Positions 17,001 through 24,918 of a DNA stretch of 42,965 nucleotides are shown one piece after another (the first letter of the stretch is position 1; the number at the start of each line of letters is the position of its first letter). The stretch comes from Chloroflexales bacterium ZM16-3 (GTDB lineage Bacteria > Chloroflexota > Chloroflexia > Chloroflexales > Chloroflexaceae), in NCBI GenBank assembly GCA_004138175.2, contig RYFE02000042.1:1-42965 (forward strand). Direction: 5' to 3'. The translations under genes were made by a program, and so were the position numbers. Below the pieces are notes generated by a model. The model saw only the letters and a list, made by a program, of their open reading frames with translations. It searched no databases and was not told the origin of the DNA.

Positions 17001-18062
17001 CTGGTCCTCCAGGTCGAGCTGGTCGCCGGGGAGCGGGCGGCGGCGGAAGATTGCGGCGTGGTCGGGCGCGGTGATGGATAGCTCGGGCTGGAAGACCCAG
17101 GCGCCATCCTTGTTGCGGGGCGGCTCCTCCTGGCCATTGACCAGGAAGAGGGTGACGATCCATGCGCCCAGGCGCTTGCGGATCACGCCCTGGAGCGTGA
17201 CGCCGGGGTGCGCCGCGCTGATCGCCTGCGGCGCGATCTTGCCGTGGCGCAGCGTGATCGCGGGCAGGGGGACGACCACCGGCGTGCGCTTCCAGGGGTG
17301 GTGGTAGCTGCCGTCGGGCCGCCGGAAGCGATCTTCTTTGATCTCGACCCGCGCATAGTGCCCCCAGCGCACCGTCACCGTGATCGCGGTGGCCTCCAGG
17401 GCGACGGCGAAGGTCAGGCCGATGGAGGAGGGCAGCATGGCGGTGGTCGCCTTGGGCGGCGGGGCGTCGCTCGCGCCGTCCTCGCCATCGCTGCCGCCGA
17501 GGTCGCCGTCGTCGTACTCCTCGGGGATGCCGCTGCTGGCGCGCGGGGCGAGCATGCCGACCAGGTAGCGCCCGCGCACAGTCGCCTCGTCCAGCACCTC
17601 CTCGGGGCCGCCCCAGGGGCCGAGCAGCTGGCGGACGACTAGGTCTTCGAGCTGATCACGCAGGCCAGAAGGCCGGGCAGGCTCACGCAAAGCCGCAAAG
17701 TCGCTAAGGCCGGGCAGCCGCGCAGGCTCACGCAACGCTGCTATGTCACTCTGATCGTCCTCACGTTGCGGCTTTGCGGCTTTGCGTGAGATCTCCGGCT
17801 CCCGTCCGTGCCGCCGGTCGAGCCAGGCGATGAGCTGCTCGCCGAGGGCGGGGCTGAGGGTGGTCGCGTCGATCACCTCGCCCAGCTCGGCGATGTCCCA
17901 GCTGGCGGGGATGGCGGCGAGCAGGAACTCTAGCTGCTCGGGGTCGAGCGACTCCACCCCGCTGCCGTCGAGGGTGATCTCGCCACGGGCTAGGCGCCCG
18001 CCGATCTCGGCGATTGCGCCCGGCCCGCTTTTCAGAATGCTAGAAAGCTTGATGCGATTCAT
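14028..18062 (-). CDS. drmA: DISARM DrmA, large helicase
   Basis: 1344 residues. Helicase motifs: Walker A 'LWFPTGGGKTEAYLGL' (about 628-643), DExH box 'LIIQDELHLISGPLGTLVGL' (about 880-899, typical of DrmA), motif III-like 'LIASTATIRRADQQ', motifs V/VI 'ATNMISVGVDVSRLGLMLV' and 'YIQATSRVGRQHPG' (about 1110-1145). Zinc-type cysteines (CPWC, CGSLMNHCPF) fall between the helicase halves. Family knowledge: DrmA pairs with DrmB as the DNA-binding engine of DISARM. Two palindromic repeats are inserted in frame: one near residues 90-128 (17683-17789) and one just before the Walker A (16240-16346), about 35 residues each. The start overlaps the RelE-UvrD stop by 4 bp. Confidence 0.93.
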   Translation of the reverse strand: MNRIKLSSILKSGPGAIAEIGGRLARGEITLDGSGVESLDPEQLEFLLAAIPASWDIAELGEVIDATTLSPALGEQLIAWLDRRHGREPEISRKAAKPQREDDQSDIAALREPARLPGLSDFAALREPARPSGLRDQLEDLVVRQLLGPWGGPEEVLDEATVRGRYLVGMLAPRASSGIPEEYDDGDLGGSDGEDGASDAPPPKATTAMLPSSIGLTFAVALEATAITVTVRWGHYARVEIKEDRFRRPDGSYHHPWKRTPVVVPLPAITLRHGKIAPQAISAAHPGVTLQGVIRKRLGAWIVTLFLVNGQEEPPRNKDGAWVFQPELSITAPDHAAIFRRRPLPGDQLDLEDQRTAMLYRNEVEFAVGHGVAVDATPARDADGQRIHDSAVAVRTVVLPTYDVPQTTQPTPADPGFARLADLTIDMAALAAVPDGQFAAHLAPLAAVYADWIARQEARLQTPTPDLVPFINAGEESLRHCRLALARIREGITLLDTNPQAASAFRFANRAMALQRTRSLYAASVRRGEKKAPADFDRPEDHAWRAFQLGFMLINLPALTDPRHPDRLAPDVSRKAAKAQREGGIDNVAAFDKPSGLSGLSGFAALREPARLPGLDDGTPLGEADLLWFPTGGGKTEAYLGLTAYTLGIRRLQGVVGGRSGMTGVAVLMRYTLRLLTLQQFQRAATLICACEVIRREDPARWGDEPFRLGLWVGQRSTPNWVEDADEAIKQLKKGGNAGGGSPAQLKHCPWCGTPIDPGRDLTAELPEQGRSRVLMYCGSLMNHCPFNARQSDGEGLPVLVVDEEIYHRLPALLIATVDKFAQMPWNGRVAALFGQVNGYCERHGYLTPDTDHPAQSHPAIKGGRHGPARVLPATPLRPPDLIIQDELHLISGPLGTLVGLYEAAVDQLASWELDGLRVRPKLIASTATIRRADQQVHSLFLRNVAIFPPQGLDAGDTCFAIPRPPSDAYPGRRYLGICAPGIRHKTALIQSYVAFLAAAQQLYETAMRGADPYMTLVGYFNALRELAAMRRAVDDTVSTRLKKMHQRGLPTRFLDPWSVRELTSRLSAADIPEMLDRLEAPFDPAQRPEKGRKRAPSQFPVDVLLATNMISVGVDVSRLGLMLVAGQPKSTAEYIQATSRVGRQHPGLVATIYNWARPRDLSHYERFTHYHATFYQHVEALSVTPFSPRALDRGLSGVLVALARIGAATYNPNLGAGRLSRSDQGIAEAVATIVRRAEAIDGPKRAGLIQSAITERLDYWQARIAATVSAKLGYQRAGGDTVGLLSPPGDGDWSLFACLNSLRDVEPTVNLILEDGGLDGGGQRWQYATEGAPAAAAPTEDEE
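16240..16346. repeat. SRKAAK palindromic repeat in drmA, copy 1
   Basis: The inverted ends are TCACGCAAAGCCGCAAAGCC on the left and GCGCCTTTGCGGCTTTGCGTGA on the right, with a core shared with 27362-27471 and 27968-28074. On the drmA strand it reads through as 'SRKAAKAQREGG...DNVAAFDKPSGL...GFAALRE' with no stop, directly before the Walker A region. Confidence 0.85.
17683..17789. repeat. SRKAAK palindromic repeat in drmA, copy 2
   Basis: Same inverted ends as copy 1 but a different core: an internal second left end (TCACGCAACGCTGC) makes it a nested form. It encodes 'SRKAAKPQREDDQSDIAALR' followed by 'FAALREPARPSGL' in drmA, near residues 90-128. Confidence 0.85.
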
Positions 18063-20182
18063 TGTTCGTCCCTGGCCCAGGTCGGCGGCTGGAGCGGCTC
18101 CAAGAAGGGCGAGAGGGCATCGCGGGAGCCGCAGACCAGCAGTGCGCGCATTGCCCGTGAGCAGCCGACGTAGAAGAGTCGGCGCTGTTCATCCTCCATC
18201 GCCGCCAGCTCATCGTCGGGATAGTCCGCGATCACGCGCGGGAAGCGCCCGGCGTCCAGGCCGACCACGGCGACAAACGGGAACTCCAGCCCCTTGGCCG
18301 AGTGGATGGTGATCACCTTGACCTGCTGGGCGGTGATGTCGATCTGCCTGCCCGACTGGAAGACCGCCGGTAGGCCCAGGTCGCTCAGGCGCCGGGCCAG
18401 GTTCTCGCCGGCATGTTTGCTCTGGCAGAGCACCGCGCCGCTGTGGGCGGGCAGCCGGTAGCGCTGGGCCGCCGCGCGGAAGAAGGCCAGGATCGCCGCA
18501 GCCTCCTCGGCGGTGTCACCCACCAGCGTGATCGCCGGCGGGTCGCCCTGGTGCGCGGACGGCTCCTGGCTGAGGCTCTCGGCGTCGCCCGCCGCCGAGC
18601 CGGCCAGAATGTCGGCGCAGGCAGTGATGATCTGCGCGGTGTTGCGGTAGTTTCGCCTGAGCAGGATCGTCCGCCCGGTCATGCGCAGGTCGGTGTGGAC
18701 CTGACTCCAGCTGAATCCGCGCTGGTAGAGCGACTGGGATGCGTCGGCGGTGAGGTAGACGTGCGCCAGCGAGGGCACCAGGTTGAGTAGGAAGCGCAGG
18801 GCCACCGGTGAGAGGTCTTGGGCCTCGTCGATCACCAGCGCCTGGTAGGGCTTCGGGTCGAGCGTGGCCGCGACCTCTAATGCCCCACGGCGGATCTGCT
18901 CGTTCAGCACGACGCCGTTGTCGCGCATCAGCGCGCGCCAGTGGACGTAGACCGCCCAGATCGCCGCGCGGACCGTCGCTTTGAGCGGGGTGCGCCGACC
19001 ACGCCGCTCGACCGCCAGGTACTCCTCGGCGCTGCGAATGTCCCACGCCTCGATCACGCTCAGGAACTCCTGGAGCAGATAGTCGCGGCCGAGTTTCTCC
19101 AGCGCCGTCTGCCGCACCTGCCGGTCGAAGGCGTTGGTGGCGGGGATCTCCGCCTCACGGAGCGCCGCGTCGAGTAGATCCAGGGCCTGACCCTCGGTGG
19201 CGAAGCTGGGCCAGCCCGACCCCTTGGCGAAGTAGTGCGAGGCCATGCTATCGACCGTCGTCACTTTCACGCCGCACTTCGCTGGCGGCTTGCCGAGCAG
19301 GTGGGTGAGCAACTGCTCGGAGTAGCCCACCAGGGCGTTGGTGTAGGTCGTGAAGAGGATCGGGGTCACGCCCTGGTCGATCAGGCGCTGCACGCGGTAG
19401 AGGGCCAGGGTGGACTTGCCGGTGCCGGGGCCGCCCTTGACCAGGGTCGGCCCGGCGCGATCCTGCGCGACGAGCTCGCGCTGCTCGGGGGTGAGGCGCA
19501 GCAGGAAGCTGCCCAGATCCTCCTCGGCGAAGCGCTCGACGGCCTCCGGCTCGGGCAGCACGAACTCGGGCTGCGCGGCGATGGCGTCGAGGGCGCGCGG
19601 GAAGAGGTTGTCGAGAATACGGCTCAGGAAGCGCTCGGGGATCGTCAGCTCCAGCAGATCGTCCTCGGTGTGCGCGGCCAGGGCGGATGGCCGGTGGGCG
19701 ACCGGGATCTGCCACTGGGCCAGCAGTTCATCGGTGAGGATGATAGGCAGGGGTGTCGGGATTGGGGGGTGGGGGTCGGGGATTGGAATCGTATCAAGGT
19801 TGGGGGCCGTGGTAAACGAACTGCCCGATCCCTGATCCCTGACCCCCGACCCCTGTGGCTGCGGCTCCAGCGCATCCGAGTCGGGAGCAACCGCAGGTAG
19901 CACCACATCCGGCAGGTCATCCGCAAAGGTGCGCTCGTCGCGCTTGCGCACGCTGAGCAGCTTGACCCATGCGTGGCCGATGCTGTAGAAGACCCGGTAG
20001 TCGCCAACGCGGGCGCGGTAGACGTTGGCAAAGCCCTTGAGCTTCTTGGCGTCGCCATGGGCCGAGTGCGGCTCCTCAGCCAGCACCTTCAGCTTCTGGC
20101 CAACGAGCTTGCTGATGTGCTTCGGCAGGCCCAGGGACTCGTTGTAGAAGGTCGGGGTGAAGGAAAGCTCGTACGCTGGCAT
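18059..20182 (-). CDS. RelE/ParE-UvrD fusion helicase
   Basis: 707 residues, start ATG behind AGGGGAGA. Residues 1-90 have the RelE/ParE toxin fold signature ('FTPTFYNESLGLPKHISKLV', 'KKLKGFANVYRARVGDYRVF', 'VKLLSVRKRDERTF'). A linker of about 70 residues follows. The rest is a superfamily I UvrD/Rep helicase: Walker A 'VKGGPGTGKSTLALYRVQRL' (about 248), Walker B 'LVIDEAQDLSPVAL' (about 450), 'LRRNYRNTAQI', 'VKVITIHSAKGLEFPFVAVV', 'RRLFYVGCSRAMRALLV'. The two parts are one continuous frame. No cognate antitoxin gene is adjacent. It ends inside the drmA start codon (4-bp overlap), so its product is made together with DrmA. It is not a standard DISARM subunit, and a role as accessory helicase is inference. 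Confidence 0.85.
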   Translation of the reverse strand: MPAYELSFTPTFYNESLGLPKHISKLVGQKLKVLAEEPHSAHGDAKKLKGFANVYRARVGDYRVFYSIGHAWVKLLSVRKRDERTFADDLPDVVLPAVAPDSDALEPQPQGSGVRDQGSGSSFTTAPNLDTIPIPDPHPPIPTPLPIILTDELLAQWQIPVAHRPSALAAHTEDDLLELTIPERFLSRILDNLFPRALDAIAAQPEFVLPEPEAVERFAEEDLGSFLLRLTPEQRELVAQDRAGPTLVKGGPGTGKSTLALYRVQRLIDQGVTPILFTTYTNALVGYSEQLLTHLLGKPPAKCGVKVTTVDSMASHYFAKGSGWPSFATEGQALDLLDAALREAEIPATNAFDRQVRQTALEKLGRDYLLQEFLSVIEAWDIRSAEEYLAVERRGRRTPLKATVRAAIWAVYVHWRALMRDNGVVLNEQIRRGALEVAATLDPKPYQALVIDEAQDLSPVALRFLLNLVPSLAHVYLTADASQSLYQRGFSWSQVHTDLRMTGRTILLRRNYRNTAQIITACADILAGSAAGDAESLSQEPSAHQGDPPAITLVGDTAEEAAAILAFFRAAAQRYRLPAHSGAVLCQSKHAGENLARRLSDLGLPAVFQSGRQIDITAQQVKVITIHSAKGLEFPFVAVVGLDAGRFPRVIADYPDDELAAMEDEQRRLFYVGCSRAMRALLVCGSRDALSPFLEPLQPPTWARDEQ

Positions 20183-20261
20183 GGGTCTCCCCTGGGCAAT
20201 CTGGATCTTCGCTCAGTCTACCATGCGGATCGGCGGAGATGGCGCTCCTCATCGTCTCGTT

Positions 20262-21500
20262 CTACCCTGCGGCCTCGGCCATCATCAGCACCAGCAGCGA
20301 GTCGTCCTCGCCGGGGGCGGCGGGGGTCAGCGCTGCGATCTGCGCCTCCAGCTCCCCTGGGGTGATCCGCAGCTGCTCCATCAGCGCGTACTGCCCCTCG
20401 TAGCTGGATAGCACCGCGCTGCGCGCTACCAGCTTGTTTAGCGCCGGGATGACCCGATCTCGGTCGTAGATGATCTTGGCGTCACGTGAGGAGGTGTTGT
20501 CCGCGCGTCGTACATCCCGCAGATCATCGCTGAGTGATCGGTGGTAGTACCAGGGCTCGATCTTTGTCCGCAGCTCCTCGATGGCGGTGAGCCCATCCTG
20601 GACATCGGTGGTGAAATTCAGCCATGCGCCGACCATGGTGAGCGGCGCGCTGGCAGCTAGATCGCCGTAGAGGAATCGCTGCGGGTGCTCCCCTAAGAGC
20701 TTGGTACGCGCAAATGGCCGCGCCCAGTTGCTCCACTCGCTGACCACATCGGTCAGGATGCTCCGCGCCATCGCCAGCTCGCGCAGCTCGGCGTAGCAGC
20801 GCACTTGGCCGAGTGCGGCAATCAGGTAGTACTCCTCGGCTCCCAACCCGTTGGCGATAATGTTGGCTTGCACCATCTGGTCATAGTAGACCCGGCGCAG
20901 CTTGCCAAGTGTCGTCGCGGAGTGGGTCAGCAGCTCTATCCGCACGCGGTCGTCGCTGATTGTGGGCAGCTTCTCCAGATGCTCCAGGGCTACCAGCAGC
21001 TCGGCCCGCTGGGTGTTCTCAAGCAGGTAATGAATGGAGGTCAGGGTCTGCTGCACCTCGCGCAGCATATGCTCCAAACGGACGAGGCGCTGGTCAAGCT
21101 CGGCGAAGCCAGCCCGCGTCACTGCGAGATTCAGCTCGGCCACCTGCATGGTGGCATGCACCGCCTTCAGGATCTTCTTGCTCTGAAAGAAGTTGGCGAT
21201 GCTGAATCCTGCGCCAACAACCGCGCCGATGCCGCCCACCACGGAGGCAACACCAGTCACCATGGCGAGCGGTGACGCGGCCCCTGCGGCGACACTGGTG
21301 ATGATCCCGGCCCCGCTGAGCAGCGGGGCCGCCGCTTTGGTCGCTGGCAGCAGGTGGGCGACAATCTGCCCGGCCTGTGGGGTGCCGGTTGCCCAGCGTA
21401 CGACGCTGCCGTGGAGGGCGTAGCGCCCCATCGCCAGCCCGGCGAGGGTTGCGGTGGGGATGGCGCGGGCGACGGTCATTCCGGCGAGTGTGGGGATCAT
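20262..21500 (-). CDS. Membrane-segment and coiled-coil protein, unknown function
   Basis: 412 residues. The start at 21500 is chosen because AGGAG lies 8 nt ahead; the open frame extends further upstream without coding character. Residues about 35-105 are strongly hydrophobic and Gly/Ala/Val-rich ('LLSGAGIITSVAAGAAS', 'VVGGIGAVVGAGFSIANFF'), enough for two or three membrane passes. A heptad-like helix follows at about 105-165 ('AELDQRLVRLEHMLREVQQ'), then a long helical domain. No family recognised. The hydrophobic block followed by long helices is reminiscent of pore-forming or abortive-infection effectors (speculation). It sits between the DUF4276 gene (82 nt) and RelE-UvrD (79 nt) on the same strand. 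Confidence 0.6.
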   Translation of the reverse strand: MIPTLAGMTVARAIPTATLAGLAMGRYALHGSVVRWATGTPQAGQIVAHLLPATKAAAPLLSGAGIITSVAAGAASPLAMVTGVASVVGGIGAVVGAGFSIANFFQSKKILKAVHATMQVAELNLAVTRAGFAELDQRLVRLEHMLREVQQTLTSIHYLLENTQRAELLVALEHLEKLPTISDDRVRIELLTHSATTLGKLRRVYYDQMVQANIIANGLGAEEYYLIAALGQVRCYAELRELAMARSILTDVVSEWSNWARPFARTKLLGEHPQRFLYGDLAASAPLTMVGAWLNFTTDVQDGLTAIEELRTKIEPWYYHRSLSDDLRDVRRADNTSSRDAKIIYDRDRVIPALNKLVARSAVLSSYEGQYALMEQLRITPGELEAQIAALTPAAPGEDDSLLVLMMAEAAG

Positions 21501-21582
21501 CGGGCTGCTCCTGTGTGATGGTGGTTGTGCGACCGCATTGCCTTCACGAAGTATACCCATTGGCCAGGGCGCAATTGCGCAC

Positions 21583-22272
21583 CTATCTCTCTGGCTCGAT
21601 AAGCCGTAACTCGACGAATGCGCTGGCGAGCGCTGCCTCAAAGGTGAGAAAGGAGGGGACACGGCGGAGCTGATGAAGCCTGATCCGTCGGCCCAGCGAT
21701 TCGTGGATTTGGGAGAGGTCATGCGCGCGCCGCTGACGCCTGCGATTCGTGCCAAATGCTTGGCGCACTGCCTCGGCAAGCACGCGCTTTGGCTCTGGAA
21801 TACGTTCTACCTGATGCGGTACCGCAGGCAGCCCGAGGGATTGCGTGTCCTCGTCGGTGCCAATAATGGCACACAATGTCAGGCCGTCGGCTAACATCCA
21901 CGACTCAAGCATACGCACGGGTATCAGCGGGATGAGATGGCGACAGACATCTGTTCCCGCAGCACGCGCAGCTTCCACGAGCAGAAGCCCAGGTGTGTAG
22001 CGCTCGCGCATGGCCCGCTCGACCGATGGCGCATCTGCGTCCATGTGGATCGCGAGCGCCTGGGAGCCAGCAAACTGCTGCGCTAACCACAAGATACCCT
22101 CGGCCTGAGTCGCGATGTCAGGCGGAAATCTGCGTACCACCGGGTCGAGGACATCGGTTGTGCCGATACCGCGCTGTCGTAACAGATCATCCGCCGTGCG
22201 TTGGAGGAGCGGTTGGAAGAATCGCTCGTCTGTTGGCCCTTCTACCGCCAGTGCCATCACCAACATACTCAT
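21583..22272 (-). CDS. DUF4276-like, TOPRIM-type protein
   Basis: 229 residues, starting inside the end of the ATPase gene (4-bp overlap). The N-terminus 'MALAVEGPTDERFFQPLLQR' has the E-G-x-T-D/E signature of TOPRIM/OLD-like nucleases. Further conserved acidic positions are 'LAIHMDADA' (DxD) and 'RMLESWMLAD'. Family knowledge: DUF4276 proteins typically pair with an AAA ATPase, much like the ATPase/TOPRIM couples of OLD and PARIS defence systems. Probable effector nuclease of the pair (inference). The ATPase partner is the gene immediately upstream. Confidence 0.75.
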   Translation of the reverse strand: MSMLVMALAVEGPTDERFFQPLLQRTADDLLRQRGIGTTDVLDPVVRRFPPDIATQAEGILWLAQQFAGSQALAIHMDADAPSVERAMRERYTPGLLLVEAARAAGTDVCRHLIPLIPVRMLESWMLADGLTLCAIIGTDEDTQSLGLPAVPHQVERIPEPKRVLAEAVRQAFGTNRRRQRRAHDLSQIHESLGRRIRLHQLRRVPSFLTFEAALASAFVELRLIEPER

Positions 22273-23735
22273 TGTGATAATCCTGGCTTCAATGTTTCGA
22301 GCGCCTCGCCGAGATCGACGGTGCTGAGATAGCGTTCGACCTCGCCGAGCGTGTACATTCGCTCCGCCTCATCCGCCGGGAGATCGAGCCGTGTTTGTCG
22401 GTGTGGCGTAACCGGGGCCATGCGCGTGACACGCACACTTCCAGATGGCAACTTGCCATGTACTCGTGTCGCGGTATAGGCAAAAAGGAGCCCTGGAATC
22501 GACTCACCACCCATCTTTTTGCTCTGTTTGACGTACTCCAGCATGAGGACTGGCGAGTGGGTATTGACAAGCATTTGGCGGAGGGGGAGGTGGATCGCAT
22601 CATCGTCATCAAAGTGTGTGGCGAGATCGCGCAAGAGCTGTACGGTGTTGTGGATACGGGCTGGGTGTACGCCGTTCTCTGGCTCTTCGAAGCAAAGGAC
22701 GCCCTGATACTCCGGGTCGTTCTTGAGCGTGATCAGCGCAAGTAGGCGCAGCGTGCCGTCAGAGAGGATGCGCGAGGAGAACCTGCGTCCATCCTGGGTG
22801 GTCGCATACATGACATAGCGATTTCGGGATGCGTCCTCTTCTACCTCAAGGGTTGTAATCCCAGCGACAAGCTCGGCAAGATCACGCGCAATGTCTTGCA
22901 GGATATAGCGATGTTCTGCCTTGAGGCGGGCGAGTGTGGACGGCAGAAAGCTCCCGTCGGGGGCGAGCGTCTGCTGCGCGTTCATCGAGCTTGGCTGGCG
23001 TAATGACCGTGGGTTGAGCTGGAGGAACCGCCACGAGCGCATCTCTTCACGCGCCGCGAGGGCGTGGGGGAACTCGGTGTTGGTCACGCCACTCAGCATG
23101 GTGCGCTCGATCCGCTCGGCGACGCTCGACTTTCGCCCACCGTGGCCGTCTTGGTGTAGGGAGATTGTCGGGACACCCTCGTGCTGTGTGGTTGATGTGG
23201 ATATGAAGTGTTCTTTCCGACTGGCGCGCATTCGACCAGCGCGTAACGGGGGTATCCAGTGCGCTTGGTTGCGGCGAATATGATCTGTGGCCCACGGATC
23301 ACGGTCATGAAAGATGGGGGCGAGTCGCTCATGCGTGACATACAGCCGCTCTAGGCCCCGATCATCTTTGCGTCGCTCGATCTCTAGCTCGTAGCGCATC
23401 CGGGTATATTTGAGCCGCTCCTCGGCTCCCCAGCTATCGCGGATGGATGGCTCGACCAATAACTCTACTCCAAATCGCATCTTTGTACGCGGGATACCAT
23501 CAGGGCCGATGGTAAAGAGCTCGTAGGCATCGCCGCGCATCTCTTCGCGCTCTGTCTCAGGGCTCTGGAATGCGGTGCGCAGGTCGTTGTCGGCAAGGCG
23601 TGAGAGCAGGCGTAACACATCGAAGAGATTGCTCTTCCCGACGGCATTGGCCCCAACAACGCACACCACTGGCTCAAGATCAAGGGCGAATTCCTGAAAC
23701 ATCTTGAAGCCGTCGATCTCAATGCGTGTGATCAT
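22269..23735 (-). CDS. AAA_21/RecF-type ATPase, partner of DUF4276
   Basis: 488 residues. It starts 'MITRIEIDGFKMFQEFALDL' with Walker A 'VGANAVGKSNLFDVLRLL' (about 30-45), signature-like 'SRILSDGTLRLLALITL' (about 320-340), Walker B 'GVLCFEEPENGVHPARI' and H-loop 'MLVNTHSPVLMLEY'. This is the ABC/SMC-like AAA_21 family. Such ATPases sense or gate DNA for a partner nuclease. The 4-bp overlap with the DUF4276 gene supports a two-protein complex. The pair is a self-contained candidate defence module inside the DISARM locus. The -10/-35 region is not obvious. Confidence 0.85.
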   Translation of the reverse strand: MITRIEIDGFKMFQEFALDLEPVVCVVGANAVGKSNLFDVLRLLSRLADNDLRTAFQSPETEREEMRGDAYELFTIGPDGIPRTKMRFGVELLVEPSIRDSWGAEERLKYTRMRYELEIERRKDDRGLERLYVTHERLAPIFHDRDPWATDHIRRNQAHWIPPLRAGRMRASRKEHFISTSTTQHEGVPTISLHQDGHGGRKSSVAERIERTMLSGVTNTEFPHALAAREEMRSWRFLQLNPRSLRQPSSMNAQQTLAPDGSFLPSTLARLKAEHRYILQDIARDLAELVAGITTLEVEEDASRNRYVMYATTQDGRRFSSRILSDGTLRLLALITLKNDPEYQGVLCFEEPENGVHPARIHNTVQLLRDLATHFDDDDAIHLPLRQMLVNTHSPVLMLEYVKQSKKMGGESIPGLLFAYTATRVHGKLPSGSVRVTRMAPVTPHRQTRLDLPADEAERMYTLGEVERYLSTVDLGEALETLKPGLSQ

Positions 23736-23796
23736 TTTGTTCTCACTGACTAGCCTGTCCTGGTGCCGAGCTTTTATTGTAGCATCCGCTCCTGAT

Positions 23797-24165
23797 GGTC
23801 TCGGGTCTCGGATCTCGCCGCCTCAAAATAGCTCCCCCTGCTCGACTGAGGGCTCAGGGCTCGGGTTTTTGGGCTCAGCCGCAGCCTTCCCCTTCCGCCC
23901 GCCCTTGCCTTTCCCCTTATCCGATCCCTTCTTCTTCTCGTGCAGCCCCGCCGCCACCTCCTCCGCGTGCCGCTCGTGGTTCAGCGCCAGCAGCCGGTCG
24001 AGCACTGCCCGCCGCGCCGCCTCGCTGATGGTGTAGCGCAGCCCCTGCTTCGTCTCGTGGAAGCCGTGGCCCAGATCCAGGTCGCCCCAGCCGTAGGCCG
24101 CCGCCACCGCCTCGTCCATCGCGACGTGCAGCCGCCGCAGCTCGGCGATGTCGGCGGATGTTTCG
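23797..24165 (-). pseudogene. Duplicated 3' end of drmMI, no start
   Basis: On the - strand, about 114 codons (24165-23823) match the C-terminus of the methylase encoded at 24919-29697 nearly residue for residue: 'DIAELRRLHV.MD.AVAAAYGW', 'LDLGHGFHETKQGLRYTISE', 'RRAVLDRLLALNH.RHAEE', and the final 'SVEQGELF'. Homology continues about 25 nt past the stop codon. The Lys/Gly-rich linker before the last 10 residues has diverged. It stops abruptly at about 24165, next to the toxin-antitoxin promoter. It cannot be expressed as a methylase by itself. Confidence 0.85.
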
Positions 24166-24177
24166 TTGGAGCCATAG

Positions 24178-24186
24178 TGGTACAAT
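24178..24186 (+). promoter_or_regulatory. Extended -10 promoter for the toxin-antitoxin module
   Basis: TGGTACAAT (TGn followed by TACAAT at 24181-24186) lies 45 nt before the antitoxin ATG. No good -35 was seen, as is allowed with an extended -10. It begins right where the duplicated methylase tail ends. Confidence 0.4.
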
Positions 24187-24230
24187 GATCCCCGTGATCG
24201 ATAGCGTACCCTAGCGCTGGAGGCCCATCT

Positions 24231-24488
24231 ATGGTCGATATCGAGATTAAGCTGTCCCTGCCCGATACGCTGGCCCGCGAGGCGGCGGCACGCGGGCTGC
24301 TCACGCCCGCAGCTTTGCAGCAGCTGATCGACGCGGAGGTGGAGCGGCGGCGCAAGGTTGACCGGCTGTTCACGACGATGGACGATCTGGCTGCCGTGAA
24401 CCTCCCGCCGCTGAGTGCTGAGGATCTGAACACCGAGATCAAGGCGGCACGCGCAGAGAGGCGGTTCCGTCGTGCGGGTGGTGCTTGA
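24231..24488 (+). CDS. Antitoxin of PIN toxin-antitoxin pair
   Basis: 85 residues, ATG preceded by TGGAGG. The N-terminus 'MVDIEIKLSLPDTLAREAAARGLLTPAALQQLIDAEVER' style reads as a ribbon-helix-helix-like DNA-binding half; the C-terminal half is charged and probably wraps the toxin. The gene overlaps the downstream PIN toxin by 17 bp, the usual antitoxin-first order. It lies opposite in strand to the whole DISARM operon. Confidence 0.75.
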   Translation: MVDIEIKLSLPDTLAREAAARGLLTPAALQQLIDAEVERRRKVDRLFTTMDDLAAVNLPPLSAEDLNTEIKAARAERRFRRAGGA

Positions 24489-24894
24489 TACCAATATCAC
24501 GGTCTCGGGTCTGCTCTGGCGCGGCGCGCCACGTGTGGTTATCGAGGCGGCGCGGAGCGGGCAGATCGAGCTCTTCAGCTGCGCCGAGCTGCTGGAGGAG
24601 CTGGAAGATGTGCTCCGACGTCCAAAGCTGGCCGCACGGTTCGCGCAGATCGGCAAAGAGCCGACGGATCTTATCGATGAGTATCTGGCACTGATTGCCG
24701 TCATACGTGCTGACCCACTCCCTGCCCCGGTCTCAGTTGATCCTGACGACGATGTCGTTCTGGCGTGCGCGCTCGCTGCACAGGCTGCGGCGATTGTCTC
24801 CGGCGATGATGATCTGCTCAGGTTGAGCGTGTTCCAGGACATGCCTATCCTCACTGCGCCTGAGTTGCTGGCCCGTCTTGCCCCATCGGCGTAG
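24472..24894 (+). CDS. PIN-domain toxin (COG1569-type)
   Basis: 140 residues from a GTG start. PIN nuclease acidic residues are visible: D6 in 'VVLDTNITVSGLLWRG', the Glu-rich 'CAELLEELEDVLRRPKL', 'DPDDDVVLACALAAQA' and 'IVSGDDDLLRL'. This is the 'putative toxin component, PIN family' group rather than classical VapC. Family knowledge: PIN toxins cleave RNA. The stop is immediately followed by the second copy of the duplicated methylase end, so the module fits exactly between the two copies. Confidence 0.85.
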   Translation: MRVVLDTNITVSGLLWRGAPRVVIEAARSGQIELFSCAELLEELEDVLRRPKLAARFAQIGKEPTDLIDEYLALIAVIRADPLPAPVSVDPDDDVVLACALAAQAAAIVSGDDDLLRLSVFQDMPILTAPELLARLAPSA

Positions 24895-24918
24895 CTGCGG
24901 GTCTCGGGTCTCGCCGCC

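Noticed and set aside
20262-21779. Longer start for the membrane/coiled-coil protein at 21779
   Set aside because: The extra 93 residues look non-coding and overlap the DUF4276 gene; AGGAG stands before the ATG at 21500.
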